Shown here: positions 26,289 to 40,683 of the stretch, one piece after another | Layout of the letters: each line of letters starts with the position of its first letter | Position numbering within the stretch: position 1 is the stretch's first letter | NCBI RefSeq assembly: GCF_910592395.1 | Contig: NC_088311.1 | Location: forward strand, 5,150,501 to 5,210,500 | Length of the DNA: 60,000 nt | Source of the DNA: Lineus longissimus | Lineage: Eukaryota > Nemertea > Pilidiophora > Heteronemertea > Lineidae | Reading direction: 5' to 3' | Translations under genes and position numbers: made by a program | Notes under the pieces: generated by a model | The model's database searches: none | What the model saw: the letters and a program-made list of their open reading frames with translations, nothing else | What the model was told of the DNA's origin: nothing

Positions 26289-29200
26289 ATGAGTGGTAAC
26301 CTATCCCCAAGGGGCTCCACATCGGTTAGCGAGAATGACAATAGAATGAAGAATAACAGACGTACAAGTAATGCTCAACAACAGAGTCAGAACGTGAACC
26401 AAAATACGCCTCCTCCTTCTCCCGCAGGCTCTTCAGACCGATCAAAAGCCTGCTGTTTCTGTTGGTGCTGCTGCTGCAGTTGTTCTTGGTAAGTAAAGTG
26501 TGCATAACATCGTCCTTGCGAACCGGCTGGTCTCATGTGTGCAACTCTGATACGCTCGAAGATCTTTATAAAAAACAGCCTTTTGAGGCTATTTTCATAA
26601 CTTGGTGATGTGCTGGCTTTTTGCTAATAATAACCTTAACTGACAGGTGCAGTACATGTAGAAAGGCTTTTTTCGAACATCATTTAGATTCTCAAAAAAA
26701 TGACGTTTAGATTGACCACTTTATTTCTTGGCACGACATGCGTTTTGCAAACTACCCCCGATCACATAATTATTTCAATCTACTGTAGGTCTACACGTGA
26801 TCATATATTGACACAAAATTTGGACTTAGGGCCAATCAGATCAAGGCAAGGAAATTAAAACCATATCTGGAACATATCCCTCTATGGCATTATTCTAGTC
26901 CAACACTTGGTATCGCCTAATTTCGGACAGAAAAAACTACTGACTTCAGATGTGTAATATACTGCGTATGCGCACATCCTATCTTCAGACTGAGCCTTCG
27001 GTAGGCCTACCTTCTAAGTAGTTTGCTCTTCAGAATGCCAATCAAATCTCAAGGTTTTACATGTATGATACATTATCAGATACTTGAATAGCTGAACACG
27101 CGAAACATTCCCCTAAGTTGTAAACTTGTCAGGAATGATTCCCGGGTTTATTGTTCCATTGCATTCTACTTGTCCGACAATTGGTTCCATCACTTAATTA
27201 CGGACAGAGGCACCTGACGACAGTGGTGACAGCAGTTTCAAGATAGTTCGACATCTGTGTAGATTGTATGGATAATTTACTCTGCTGAAGGACCATTTGT
27301 CGATGTGCTTGTTAGCCTAAATTATTGAACCTTCCTGATAAAGCCCCTGCCCTCTTCAACCTTCCTGGTAAGGACGAGTGTAACTGTCATGAGAGCTTCA
27401 TCAATTCGGTATATCCTGTCCATCCTCAGACCAATTCCCGTGGCAGCTCATTCCCTCAAAATTACATTGCATGATACTTCATGTACATGGCTTTATCTGC
27501 GATCTCTTAAATTTTGTTTTATTCATGTATTTATTTCGGAAGAAAGCAAGAGGAAATCCTAAAAAAATTCCATTTTTGTTCTGCTTGTATCTGGGGTTTG
27601 CTGCTGAATTGTCTTGTTGGGTTCAATAGAAACAAACATCTCAAAACCATAGGCAATGTGATGCGTTTTTGATATAATTTCTACTCTAATGCATTTTTTA
27701 TACTTCCTTTATGTTAGGCTGTTGCAATGGGATCATTTCGTGAAAACCTTTGTTTTGTCCATTCTTTCAATGACTCGTTCATACTCTACTTCCACAAATT
27801 TCATGCCCGTGTTTTTATGCTTTTGGTTTCAAAAAGCATGTGCTCTTCAAGAAACTGATATTTCTATGCTTTATTTGCGAGTACGATTTTCACCATGGCT
27901 GCCATATCTATTATGCATTTTAGGCCTACTGATACCTCTAAAGCAAGATTCATGGCAGAGCGGATGACTCGTACAGCCGGGAACTCTGATGCCCCGGGTC
28001 CATTACTAGCTGGGGACCGACACACGTGCGTTGACATCTAACTTTTTCCGTAGAAGTAGAAAAAGGGAACTATCCCGTTTGTGTTCGTGATTGTGTGCAT
28101 TAGATGTTGCTATACAGTAAAGGCTATGTACGTTTATTATGCTTGACAGTATTTTCTAATCCTCGAAAAGGTTGATATGATTTTGAAATCGTACTTGAAT
28201 GTTTATTTCCATGCTATTAAATAGGATTTACCTTTACGTTCCTAATGTCACCGTATTCCATTAGAAAACTAGTAAACAGCTTGTACAATAGTTCTTGATT
28301 TGACCGCTCCTTGTCGGATTGTCAGGTTTCAATTACATCTAGCGGTCAGGTGAAGAACTAGGCAGTTTACTTATATTATTATGATGAAAGTAGGTGATGG
28401 ACATCTGAAACGTAAAGATAAATATCATTTCCTGGTTTGGAAATACATATTTAAACGATAATTCTTACCAGTGGTATGACAATGCCTGTCGGCATTGGAT
28501 ACTTCGGAATCACCTGCAGTATATTGCGCCATTGTTTCTACCGTAATGTTGTCAAACGTTTGTGATGTATGCAATGATGTTTTGATATTTTAATGTCATG
28601 GTTTCGTGCAAGTTAGTAGAGCGTTAGTATTTCAATTGTACTATTGAGAATATGCACTCCCACCACAGTATGTATCACTTTACTGCCGACTGATAGAAAG
28701 TTGTTTTATTTGTCTTAGAAGCATAATCAACTTAGTTAAAATTATTTTTTGAAAACGCATTGTGCTACATTCAGATAAAATCAATAGGTTTTGTGCATTG
28801 CTAAGGAAGGTCCTGATTTCCTTCGAACATTTACTGGCGCTGAGAAGTGAAACATCTACATGGATGATCCTTTCTTTTACATGTAATGATGTAGATGTAC
28901 GCTATCAACATGATTATCAAGAGAAGGAAAAAAGGTATAAAAGGTATTATCTATCCAAGTTGGAAAGGGAAAATAGTGTAAAAGGAGCACCGTAACAAAT
29001 CATGAACACTACAATCATGAACACTGCAATTTCAACAGTGTAGCAAATCACAATGCATCGATTTTAGTTTGAGATGTCACTTGTCTCGTTTTGGATTGTT
29101 GTGCTGGTTAATACCCAGTAAAACAGCCGTCGATTCGCACTAAATACGAAACTGTTACATAAGTATTTAAGTATGTTAGACTTAAAGCCATGCTTTCAAC

Positions 29201-32200
29201 AAGAGAAAAAAACAGACGGAGTTATCTCACACGATAGTCGATTCCGAAGTATCCTAAGATAAAGATTAATTGGTCAGTCCTTTTCTATTTTATCAGCTAA
29301 TACATTAAATATGTGTCAATCACGAACAGTTCTGGAAGTTCCCTTCGTATTGAATTCCATAAAATTTCGCCGTTGTATTTCTGTTTCCGGTTATATATCA
29401 ATACGTATTTAGACGTATTTGAGAACCCAAGTAGTTGTATATTTTCACTCTTAATTTGATATTATAAACATACCCGGCGTTACCGTTAGTATCATTTGTC
29501 GTGCGGTTGGTTTTCTCGTAAAGGTAACCTCCGTCCTCACCCTCAGTGTGTCACGAGCTTCAAATAATAGGGGCACGATTTTGCACGCGTTTTTTTTCTT
29601 GCTCTGGGTCAAACCTGCACATAGCACGAGGCATTGTCTTTCTGCCAAGAATCTAAGGCAGATACAGTAGGTTTACGTGGAATCTTTGTTTAAGGAATTA
29701 TTACCGAGATGGCGATCCTTGGTTGTTTTATCAAAACCACTGGTGGGCCGAAAATGCTGACCAAAGGTGTACGTAATTTGAGGTCCAACAGAGCGTTCTT
29801 GATTAGACATCCAAAGACCGCCGGTATGGCTAACAGTGAACGTTTACTATCAAATGTCCACCTAACCGTCCTTTGTTGCTATCAAAACGAGTTTTCCTGC
29901 ACAAACATTGATATTTTGTGTCCAAGGCCTTTAAGAATAACAATATTACATCATAAAGTGTAAAACTCATCAGGAACCAACGGTTCATATATTCATATAC
30001 GTTCGAATCGGAGCAAGATTATCTTCTAGTGATCCCTTCATTCTTAAAACGATTTTCTGAAAGAAATTGCTGATATTATGTCAGTGAAAGATTCCATATA
30101 AACGTATAATCTGCACTATTTAGTTTACCTTTGCTTGAGCTGACATTCTGCGTGTGGTGTGTGTCTTTCCTTTGTTTTGTTGCTGCCTTGCTTAAAAACG
30201 TTACTTCGTTGAAACGACGAAGTTAAGTTCCATCGATCTCAAATTTCAGTATCTTCGTCATAATATTGTTCAGTTAGTATCGAATACGTACCACTGCACC
30301 ACTGTTACCGGTGTATAATGCACTGTGTGCACTTCGTTTTGGCAGCAGCGCTTATTATATTGGCAACCATAAGCCGGCCAATTATATCTTACCCTTGTTT
30401 TTCGTTTGACGAAGCACCGTTTTTTCAGTGTGTATTTGAAATGCTTAATCTTAAAATCATAATCTTAAAAAACAGCTTCCATTTAGCCGCAAGCAATTCA
30501 TGTACCCTGCCATCTTCCCCCTACTGGCTCTGTCATACTTCCGCGACTAAGATTTCATATGCCAGCACGGTATCATGCATATTAATTGGATATGTTGTGC
30601 AAAACGTAGTGGACCTTTGGCTGCTTTTGTGAAGAAATTGCCATTGCTTTTGGGTGACCTATCATTGATTTCCCCGGAGATCGTTCACAGTAACATATCC
30701 TTTTTCATTTGTAAGGCTGTGGGGTTTATTTCGGGTGATGCATGGCCTTGGGTGTGCGATGGTTTAAATAATTTAACCCACTATGGAGAAAGAAAAGAGG
30801 GAATAGGCCTTTCTAAGACACATGACTGGGGGGGGGGGGGTCGTTTTGGTAGACTTTTGAATAAAGGTAGATTCCATTAGCCAACTCTTGACAGTTTGAG
30901 ACTGATTTTTTGAACGTATACGTGTAAGACAATTGCGTAGTTCAAGACCGTCCGTTTTTCGGTACCACGGCCAATAGACTACCTCTAGTTGACATACGAC
31001 TTATGTTTTGGTGAATGCATGTGCATGAAGCGTTTGGTTGGATTTTTTATGATGTTGACACATAAAGAAAGGTTCAGTCCATCTGGGCCAATGAGAAGTA
31101 TGACGAAGTCACTGCGGAATTCATAGAGATGACGATGAAACCAGTTAGTACTGGCTAAGGGCTCAGTGTATTGTTTCTCGTTGGTGATTTTAGACTGTTT
31201 TCATGGACTAACTTCTTCGTTGTTTGTTTTACAGTTTAACTGTGAAGAATAGAGAAGAAAGTAATTCAAGTAAAAATAAAGATACAAAATTAGACAATTT
31301 ATCAGAAAAGGAAGAACCGTAAGTAGTACTAACATAAGACGCTTTCCTATCGGTCAGCTTGGCATATCTTTTGAAAATTAACCAAGAGGAAATCTCTCGG
31401 TTGACTCCTCAGATGATTGTCAGCTAGTGTATTGTTCGTACAAGACTACACTCGTGTAGATATAGGTTTTTGAGCTTTGAAAAACCTTTAAATGGGAATT
31501 CAGGTTTTCCATTTCGCTGAAAAACCGAAGGATGGCATATGTGTATTGACCTTTCTTTGTAAGAGTGTAGTATTCTTTTAAAGGTTTATGTTGTCTTCTA
31601 CAGCATGAGAACTGGACTAACATAGTTGTGGTCAGTATTCGCTCGAACATCGCAGTGCCATGTGCAATTATAGCAAGTTAAGCACAGAGCCGCCCCTTCT
31701 GTTGACTACTTTCTTTCTGCATCACCCATCTACCAGTGCCCACAGTTAACACTTAATAGTACACCCTCGCTCAATCCGTATACATGTATATGTCTGTACA
31801 GTTCCATCCTTCTCTCCTTCAAAGGTCAAACTCCTTTGCCTGTAATATAGTGGGCACCATCAAAGCTAGATTATCGTAAACTTGAACTGATGTTACAGCC
31901 TACGACATCAGGATGTTACGACCCGATTGCGTGTTTGTGTACGTTTTAGTCGCAGATTTCCATTGACTTCAATAACGAGGTTTCGATCACGTATGGTTGC
32001 GATCCTGGTCGCGGTTACAGTTATGGCCTTCACGTCACCATGATTGAATCATAGGTGTCCAACAGAAACGTTAGAATGTAGATATTACAGTACTTATATG
32101 TGTGTAATACATGTACACTACATGCCACTGTATCGTAACGGTCACCATAAGTGTCGGAACCTCGCCATATTGTTTGACCAAACTGATTCCTTGTTGCTTT

Positions 32201-35200
32201 CTTGTTACAGTCCATCATTAGAAGAACTTAAATGTTGGTCAGAATCATTCGATAGGTTAATGAGTACCATGGGTAAGTATGATTAACCTCAATCACATAA
32301 TGCATCAATTTTCTTATCATGCACTCAATCAACCCATTGATAGCTAGTGGATGAAGCAAGGAAGATATATGGACCATTCCCCTTCATCACCATTATTGAT
32401 ATCTTAGGGTTGATATTGTGTACATCATTTTCTTGGTTAATCTCCTTCGGGTTTCTTCCTCTGGTTAGGGGCTAATGTGGCTTTTATATCATATCATCTA
32501 ATTACTCCTTTACCAGTTTATAGAGTCAGGTCAAATGTTTACTAGATTGGGTTGTAGATCGGACACCATATTCATACTACCTTGACTTGAATGGCCCAAC
32601 GGCTTATCATAATCAAATTTATCTATATCATGCCTTAAATATTACACAGCCTACTCGTGATCGATACCCAAACTTACACATTTAACAAGTTAGACAGTTG
32701 GATATAATCCTTCTAATGTCTGGTAGCAGATCTCCCTTACCACACCTTGGCAAGATATGGCCCAGTGGCTTATCATAATCAAATCCATCTGCTGTACAAT
32801 GCTTTAGCTATTACACAGCATACTCGTTATACCCAAACTTGCTCATATTCCACTTTATTACACAGTCAAATCAAATCCTTCCTATATTCCACGGTAGCTC
32901 CGTTTACAATGCAACCGAGGAAAGATCTCTTTCCTCCCTCCACTCTAAGGAATCTGGCATCTGATTCTGAGACAGTTCTTTATGGTCTCCATGGTAACAC
33001 GTTGGCTGTGTATACTTTGGTATTTTGATACTTTGACAGTCGTGACGTTCAGAAATGGTTTGAAAACACAGTATTGGTATACCTGTTTTATAGCATATGT
33101 TTATGGTGAATCTCTTAAAATAACCATCAACAATGTTTAAGCAGATGGAGTGTATCTGATGCATATGACAGAAATGTAAATTTTAAGATTTCTTGTGACA
33201 TTACCTTATTTGCGAGTTGTTTATTGTACAGTAATAAACATACTTTACTTGGCTTTTTCGTTGACCTGAAAATCATCCGTCAAGAATCGACCAGTGTCTA
33301 GACAAAACCATCAAATAGATTTAATCGAACCCTGGCCTTTTGGTTGACATTCGTAACAATATCAAAGCTTTTTAGTGATTAAACAATTACTTGCTCGATT
33401 GAACTTAACGTATGGTTATTGTGGCAGCTAATTGAACAAAGCAGAATCTGATGAAACAAATCACTGAGAAATTGTGGGTTGGCGATGAAAGACACGTTCT
33501 ATGGCGCCGCTGAAATTCTGGCTTTCTAAAACAGGCGTAAGTTTGCGTCTTCGAGCTGTTTGGTCGCCATTCCTTCTCATAAGAAAGAATAAGACATGTC
33601 TGATTATGGAGCCAATTCCTCTAAAAAATAATCGTGGTGAGAACAGCGGGTGTTGTTTTGACGACAAAATGATAGAAGTGAACTTCTTGACCGAATTCTA
33701 ATCAGTTGACAAATAGAACTAACAGTAAAAAATGCCTTGAATAAGCTCAGCTCTTAAGCCACAGCAGCTTTTTGGGGGAAAAGATTGGATCCCCTGCTTC
33801 ATAAGGCTCCTATGTACAAAGGTATGCTTCCACCTTTCGCCAACTTCGTCTTTTTTAAATGCCCCATAAGGCCATCAAAACGGCCTTAACTCAACTCCAG
33901 TTCACGAAACCCATCACTCATCCACGGTACGCTTTCTGCTAACGTCTCCTCGCAATAGCTAAAAATATTCACTCGCCAATCTCAGTAATATTGCCAGCCA
34001 AATCCTTCAAAGTTGTTACCATGGTTACCTCTGTGTACGGGGGACTCGCATGATACAGGGGTCTCCAATTTAGGCTGTACAGTTGCTGGTTTGAGACGCG
34101 GAAAACGAGCCAGGAGCAGGCGATACTACTCTGTACTCGTTCCTTTCAATCGTAGAAGACGAACGCTGCCTCGCTGTGCCAAACGTTGTTAAACTAATAA
34201 AGGATTGTTATGAGAAATATTCAAAAGAGCTCTGCAACTGAGTTCCTGCGGGCGCCGCGAGCGCTATTGATAAACTGGAGTAATAATCTCTCTATATTAA
34301 AGACGGTTATTATCTTATAATGAAAATCCAGATTCAGGGAAACGAAAATTATAGGGGTTGCATGGTTGGGATTTGGTTTTCTCTCTAATAAGCCTAGGGT
34401 GTAATAGATTATAGGCTAATATAACACACACCGAAAGCAGCTGGTTCAGCCTCTTGAAGTACATGCGCTGCTTAACATAAGTATGTTCAGTATATATTAC
34501 ATTTGTCGAGGACTGGAGATAAAAATCATGCAAAAAAGAACCTGGTAGACTGAAAGTGATCAGCATTATTCCTGAATTTTCGTTCAGGGATAGGGGTAAT
34601 AGTCAATCTGAAATGTATGTGTCATACCATCTCAATTCACCCAGTGCAACAGCCAACCATGCAGTCATCAACTTAACCCATGCTCAAGTTGTTTTCAAAA
34701 CGAAGAAACTCTTGCCGACGGAATTGCCTCCATTTTGATTTTCCCACAATAATGATACAGATGACCTTTTCATAAGACGATAAAAGCCGTCTTGTTTCAA
34801 CATAATTGAGCCAAAAAAATTTTTTTTTTATTTCTGCATTTATCTGTTTACGGCGAGTAGGGATTTCTATGATTAGAGTCTGGTAGAATTCCCCCCCCCC
34901 CCTCCCCAACGCACACACCCATTCTCTCTCAGTAATGACTGGAATGACCTTTCTAAAGACGATGTTAATCTAACTTCAACGTAATTAAAAAGCCATGAAC
35001 ATTTGGTGTATATTTTTTTGTACTTTTCATACTTGTATTTTCCCTCTTAACAGCGGGTAGGAAATGTTTTCGGGAGTTTCTACGATTGGAATACAGTGAA
35101 GAAAATATGTTGTTTTGGATGGCGTGTGAGGAACTCAAATCAGAACACAATGCAGAAGCCGTAGAAGAGAAGGCTAGGTTAATATACGAAGACTACATCT

Positions 35201-35542
35201 CAATACTATCGCCAAAGGAGGTAAGGACGCAGTCAAAGTAGACTTGAGTTTAACTCGCGCATTTCCGTAATCCGTGACCAGAATCTGGCTTGTTATCAAT
35301 GTCTTTCACTCCAAGTTTGCTATTAATATATTCACCCCTGCTTTCCTCTTTTTTTACAGGTAAGCTTAGACTCTAGGGTGAGGGAAATAATCAATCGAAA
35401 TATGGTCGACCCCACTCCACAGACATTCAACGAAGCACAACTCCAGATCTACACGCTCATGCATAGAGATTCCTATCCTAGGTTTTTAAATTCACAAGTA
35501 TACAAAAAACTATTACAACAAGGCGCTAAAGACACTAGCTGA
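26289..35542 (+). CDS. RGS17/20: RZ-family regulator of G-protein signalling (RGS17/19/20-like)
   Basis: Complete gene with coding exons 26289-26488, 31235-31318, 32211-32272, 35054-35220 and 35360-35542; all phases agree and give 231 aa. Exon 1 encodes a Ser/Asn/Gln/Pro-rich N-terminus and the cysteine string (C55-C67, CCFCWCCCCSCSCLTV across the first junction), palmitoylated in this family and diagnostic of the RZ group. The RGS domain spans about 106-225. It includes EYSEENMLFW with N133, NRNMVDPT with N185, and MHRDSYPRF with D208 and R212, matching the G-alpha contact residues N88, N128, D163 and R167 of RGS4. RZ members accelerate GTP hydrolysis by G-alpha(z) and G-alpha(i) at membranes. 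The start is the ATG directly at the acceptor at 26288, so the 5' UTR is spliced. The size fits vertebrate paralogs (about 210-240 aa), and the gene is probably co-orthologous to all three. No breaks seen. Confidence 0.95.
26489..31234 (+). other. RGS intron 1
   Basis: A 4.7-kb intron starting GTAAGT and ending TTTTACAG. Open frames inside (27689-27967, 28762-28995, 29709-29963, 30318-30632) show no family signature or splice partners and look non-coding. A 13-nt G run lies at 30828-30840. Confidence 0.8.
32273..35053 (+). other. RGS intron 3
   Basis: A 2.8-kb intron (GTAAGT start, TTAACAG end) between the exon encoding the start of the RGS domain and the exon encoding its core. It holds a duplicated ~100-bp block (32579-32846) and a 12-nt C run at 34891-34902. 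No coding sequence supported. Confidence 0.8.
32579..32846. repeat. Duplicated ~100-bp block in RGS intron 3
   Basis: Copies at about 32579-32678 and 32741-32846 share ATGGCCCA-CGGCTTATCATA, ATTACACAGC-TACTCGT and TACCCAAACTT in the same order. They are separated by about 60 bp and moderately diverged. Confidence 0.75.
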
Positions 35543-35564
35543 ACAGATAGTAAAGCTTAGCGTA

Positions 35565-36410
35565 ATGACTTTAGCCGACTTCTTGTTCTGTTTTGTGGTG
35601 AGAAAAAGATCTACCAACGGGAATGGTACGCATGCGCATGCGAGCCAATCGGTCAGGACTAAGGACAGGACGTCAGAGTTCAAAACTAACCAATCACTGC
35701 CGGTTTTCACATTATACTCATTTTCATTGGATACTTTACATTACGGCATAATCATGCTGGTGTACTGGTTGGTCACTTTGGTTTATACGCCACACATCAC
35801 GTGGTTAAGTTGGCCTGTCGGATTTGAGCTGACGAAATTGGACCGTTGGCTATCAGTGTTGGCTATAAAATGGATATTAGAAAGCCTCTGCATGACAAAG
35901 TATTCTTTGAGGGAGATCTCTTTTTTATCATACGATGTACTTGATTCAATCCACATTCATTGGCTTAACTTGAACATGACATCATTGAATACATCATATC
36001 ATTCATTTTGGATTTTTCGCGCAGACCCAAACGCTCCGGAGACGCGTGGGATAGGGGAACCCACGGCGACCAGCAATAAGGCCTACCAATTACTCAAACG
36101 CAAGCCAGAACAGATATACTATGTATATCACTGTAAAAAATATCATAAATGCGCCATACACGTGGTTAAGTTACCAGGCTCAGTCTCTCCTCAGCTGTTT
36201 CGTGAGCAGATCATCAGACACACCCGTCTCCGGAAACGGTCCATGGAATCTGATTTCGAATGCTTGCAAACAATTTCAATGCGCGTGCGCGTGAAAGTAC
36301 CATCTTCCTGTTCCGGAGTAGATGATTGCATGAGTATGAAAATTCTTCCATATTCACATGATTTGTTTGCACCTGTACATGACTTAATCAAAATATGGAC
36401 TCGGCGCTAG
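35565..36410 (+). other. Unassigned 281-codon ORF just after the RGS stop
   Basis: It opens 23 nt after the RGS stop in a different frame, so it is not RGS read-through. It stays open for 281 codons, far longer than other non-exonic frames in this window. The predicted product has hydrophobic and Trp-rich stretches in the first half and a basic second half. I recognise no domain. There is no splice acceptor directly before its ATG. Most likely it is a chance ORF in the RGS 3' UTR, but the length is notable; an intronless gene or a decayed element remains possible. Confidence 0.2.
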
Positions 36411-39400
36411 GAAGCTGCCAGCCCGTAGGATGCCGGTCAGCAAGTATATTTTGAAGACATTTTATTCAGTGGATATATCATCATTCAGCCATGGCATTGT
36501 TCACATGTTCTATTGCATTTGAAAGAGTGTACATTTTGATTAACAGAAGTCATAAGGTACTGTTGTGGATCTATTTTCTATACCACGAGTAAGTCACATG
36601 ACTGCATTCGCTGTATAAATACGCCATAGAACTCACTGTATGTAAATATTATGATCTTATATTGTGAGTGTCCTCTGTTGAGCATTTCGGTATGACATGA
36701 ATAGCCTTTAGATTTACTGTTAACACTCACGACTAGATGATTTTATCGAAGAAAAGCTCATTCGCCTAATCAATGTACTGAGTGCAACTGTCGGATTAAA
36801 AGACTTGAAGCACTATGCAACATAATATCTCCCGGATTGGAAGCGTGAAATTTGAAAACGATTCGAAAATCTCGAATTCGAAATGAAGGAACTCTCGTCT
36901 GCTTCGTTTGTTATTGATCTTCATTCAGTGGAGAAAGTAAAAAGTGTACGAGCAAAGTTGGCGGAGTAACAAATGCATCTTGTGATACGTGGATGAAAAA
37001 CTTTCATTAAAATGTATTGGGATGTTGATAGTTATGTTTACAAGTGAAGTTGATGGTTTTGCTTCGAGTGGAGCTAAGGGGACCAAGGTTTACAATCCAC
37101 CGACGAGATACGAGAAAGCGCTACGATGTTCTTGTGTTGAAATGTGTACAATGTAGATTGTCTTCACTGTGATTAAAATGTTTAGAAAAATTTCAGTCAT
37201 GACATAAAACAACACGAGTAAAACTTGTTCAGCCATTATGAACCGACAAACCCGTCCGTGCCTACAAGTCTATCTAATGTAAGCTGGGACACATTCATGC
37301 ACTCTTATCCAATCATTGATGCCTTCAAGCATCGGACGCTCAGGATTAAGTGCGCACTGGGGCGAGCCGCCTTCATTCCAGAACTGGAAGCCACTCTAGA
37401 AATGTTTTCAAGGAAAATCCATCGGCTGTGCGATGGTTCAGGAAGTGAAAATTCTATTAATAAAACGAGAACGTGTGTGAACGCATGGCATCAGCATCAT
37501 CATCAGTTAGGCTTCATGGTCAAGATTTAGACCTTTGCCATTAACCAAAAAAATGATGCGATGCATTACGTAGAAGAGAGTATAGCACGGGGTCCATCTT
37601 CGTGGATTATGAGGTATATAAAACCGTGACGATTTCGACCGGGTGACTGCCTTTTGATGTCGCGGAGCATTTCGGCTGTACATTTCAGGATTTGAGGTGT
37701 GGTTGTCCGACGACCATGGATTACAATTCTGAGGATTAAACAAGTAAAATAAACAAAATTCCGGAAATGAAAATGATGCCAAAGATCGGGAATGTGCAAT
37801 AGATGATACTTATAAACATAGTGGGATATTTTGTACTCGTGTTTTTAATGATTACTCTCAAAGGTTCAGGTTTAGACTTAAAAGAATCAAAGTCATGTTG
37901 ATGGGATTTAAGACGAAATTTATTGCTGTATTGTAGCCGTTCGGATTGAAAGTTTGGCGTACCCAGTTTGTAGCATTTCTGCGTTTGAACTTGGAAAAAA
38001 GAAGGCGCGAATCTTTGGCAATATAATAAGTCTGCTTCAAGGCAGGCGATCGTGCATAATATCTTAAAGACAATGCTAGACTTCGTCCAGTTTGGTGACG
38101 GGATTTTCAAACGTGTTACTCGTTGGTGGGTTGTATCCAGAATTACAACCCCTGGGCATGGCCAGGCAGGCGGCACTCCGTACAGCAGAAGTGATATGAT
38201 GCGACTGTACGTGCCACAGTCATTTGATTAATAGCTACAATTTAACAGGGTTTTCTGAACATTCTCAACAAATTTCACTGATTATTTGTCGACCTGTATG
38301 TAGATATGAACACAAATGACGAGTGTCTAGTATAAATTGTTCTGGTTATCAATGGTATATAGTAAGTGCTTAGACCTCAAGAAAGCTAGTTTTCAACTGT
38401 AGGCTAAACTGTTATGGACACTACTGTTTAATGGTCTCACATGAAACATTTCTTAATGTAGTAATGTTTGAATTTTTTTTTACAAATTGACGAAAGGTTA
38501 GATGTAGGAATTTGTGTTTTTCCGTCTGTGTATTGAGGCCTGGCGTGGTCCCGGTGTAGCAATGTTGCCCCAATTACGTTACACGAAAGAAGAACCAGGG
38601 AGTCGATATTTGTCATCTATGACGACTTCGAACACGCATCGCCATCCAGCCATTCATGCACTTTCGTATTGCTATACCTATTTATAGCCTCTTTCAGAAG
38701 TAAATGTCTAAGCCTTTTTTGGAGATTTTAAACTTTGGCTGGAGTGACATGCAGGGATATAGAAACTTGACAAACCTCGGATATCTGCTCTCCAGCGTTC
38801 CCCAAACAGTGAGGATGGCAACACACAGAAACAGAAACACTCGAAGTCCAAAACACCGGTGTGACATAAACCAGTGTTTCCATTCTCTTGTGTTCCCCTC
38901 ATTGTTTGCTTAACAGAGGAAAACAGACCAACACACAACACGTTTTTCTGTCACGTGTCCTCGGTATCAATATGTTCAGTGTATGGCTTCTTCGATCTAT
39001 CGTTGAGGAAAGCTTATGAATTGGATGAAAAGTAGCAAATATTACAACACCTCGAAGGGATGATCAAGATTGAATGAGTAATTATAGGAATACTTAAAGA
39101 CCAAGACCGAAAAACGAAAATACCGAATAAAGAATAATTGTCAACATAGTCGTTGATACGTTTATGAGGTTACGATGTAAGGTAATGTAACTAGAGTCAG
39201 CCTTTTTTTACCGTGTGATTTTGGTGTACATTTCAACTTTATTTCCAACGTTAGATTTGAGTGGTTCGCGTATGTTTTTAGAGGGGTGGCGATAGATTAA
39301 GATTGGGAAGTCCGGCGCTTTCTTTTTAAGAATTGGTAACGAATTTGGTCAAATTCGGGCTGTAGATGCTGAAAGCTTGGTTATCACCTGGAACCTTCTC

Positions 39401-40482
39401 CTGATGCAGTCTGATTTCTTCCACACAAACTGAAAAATGTCTGCTTACATTGTGACGAACTTAGTGGTAGGCCCTTGTGTGTTAATCGCCATTTTTACCC
39501 TGCAGATTATATTGCAAAAGGCCTGTGGTTTTCGAAAGAAATGAGCGTCACTGTACATTCAATCAATACACGTGAAAGGTCATGTTCATTGATCGAAAAC
39601 AGTATTTACGATGAAATTGGCCCTTTAAAATCCTCTTTGTTGCGTTTGAAGCAGGACCGTTGTCGTCAGTTAAATTATACAATGATGGCGATATTCAACT
39701 TTGGTCTTGCTGTAAAATAATCATGAAATTTTGTTTTATCTGAAATCAGTTCTCGCTGAAACATTGCGTTGCGTGACCAAAGATTGGTAACGTAGTGGTG
39801 ACAAAGCCAGCAGTGACAACATGTATAAATTCGCGGACGAAAATGGCAACATCATGTCTGGTCTAAGGCAACCCGTGTTGATGTTTTGACTTATCGTGCG
39901 ATTTCTTTCAACTTTTAAATGTTTACCCGAGTTTCAAACATATCCAGTTCGAGTGTGATAGATAATAAGGACGTTTTAGTAGATTTTATCAGGGAAACTA
40001 GTTATATTTTGGCTGTTATCTCACGTTATTGACTCGCATTGAGGAGCCTAGCTCCTGGATGACTTTCTGTTACATGTTCGTCCGTTGTCGCGTCGATTTG
40101 CGTTGGCGCTTTCGCCGTTGCCTGTCTGTTGTTATTGGTGCCTCTGCCTGCTGCTCTAAAGTTCGGAATCCACTGCGGCGATTTGTGCTTAAGCAAGGCG
40201 TTTTGATAGGTGAAGTTATTTGCGGTTGTCTTTATTCTACAGACCTCTTACACCACTTCAAACGAGGTGTATCATGTCGTTCGAAGCATACCAGCAAATG
40301 ATAATGCGGCTCAACAATAAAGAATGTAGCCGCTGTCGGTCGAACGATACTGAGTGACAACCGTATGTACCGGAAGTGATCAAATGGCATCAGTGGATTC
40401 CCGGCTGAAGGGTCTACTCATTAAGGATACAGAATAGCCCCTTGCTGATACCAGTTGATATGAATAGGGCACTGATCCTTAC

Positions 40483-40683
40483 CTTAACTGACTTCTTAAA
40501 CAGCTCATTCTCCGAAACACGATTGTAATGACGTTGATTATTCAACTGAAGATAATCTGGTATAGATATATCGCTCAACCATTTCTTTTGTTTCGGACTA
40601 CTAGTTATAGCCTGATTCATGTCAAGCAGTTCGAGGGATGACACCACCTGAAGATCCCTTTGCCAGTCAGCTGACCCAGTCAT
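40483..40683 (-). CDS. Candidate first coding exon, unknown protein (weak)
   Basis: On the minus strand an ATG at 40683, with an in-frame TGA three codons upstream, opens 67 codons that end exactly at AAG|GTAAGG, a good donor. The encoded stretch (including KKWLSDISIPDYLQLN) has a protein-like composition, but I recognise no family. A possible in-phase following exon lies at 39388-39429 (TTTTTCAG acceptor, 14 codons, GTGATA donor); it is too short to trust. No further exons were found to the left. It could be a chance ORF. Confidence 0.22.

Noticed and set aside
30828-30840. G13 run, and similar C runs at 141-152, 34891-34902 and 52231-52240
   Set aside because: Simple homopolymer slippage tracts. 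Nothing nearby suggests a function.
37736-38176. 146-codon minus-strand ORF
   Set aside because: No domain, no splice partners, and a composition like non-coding DNA. It lies in the region downstream of the RGS gene.
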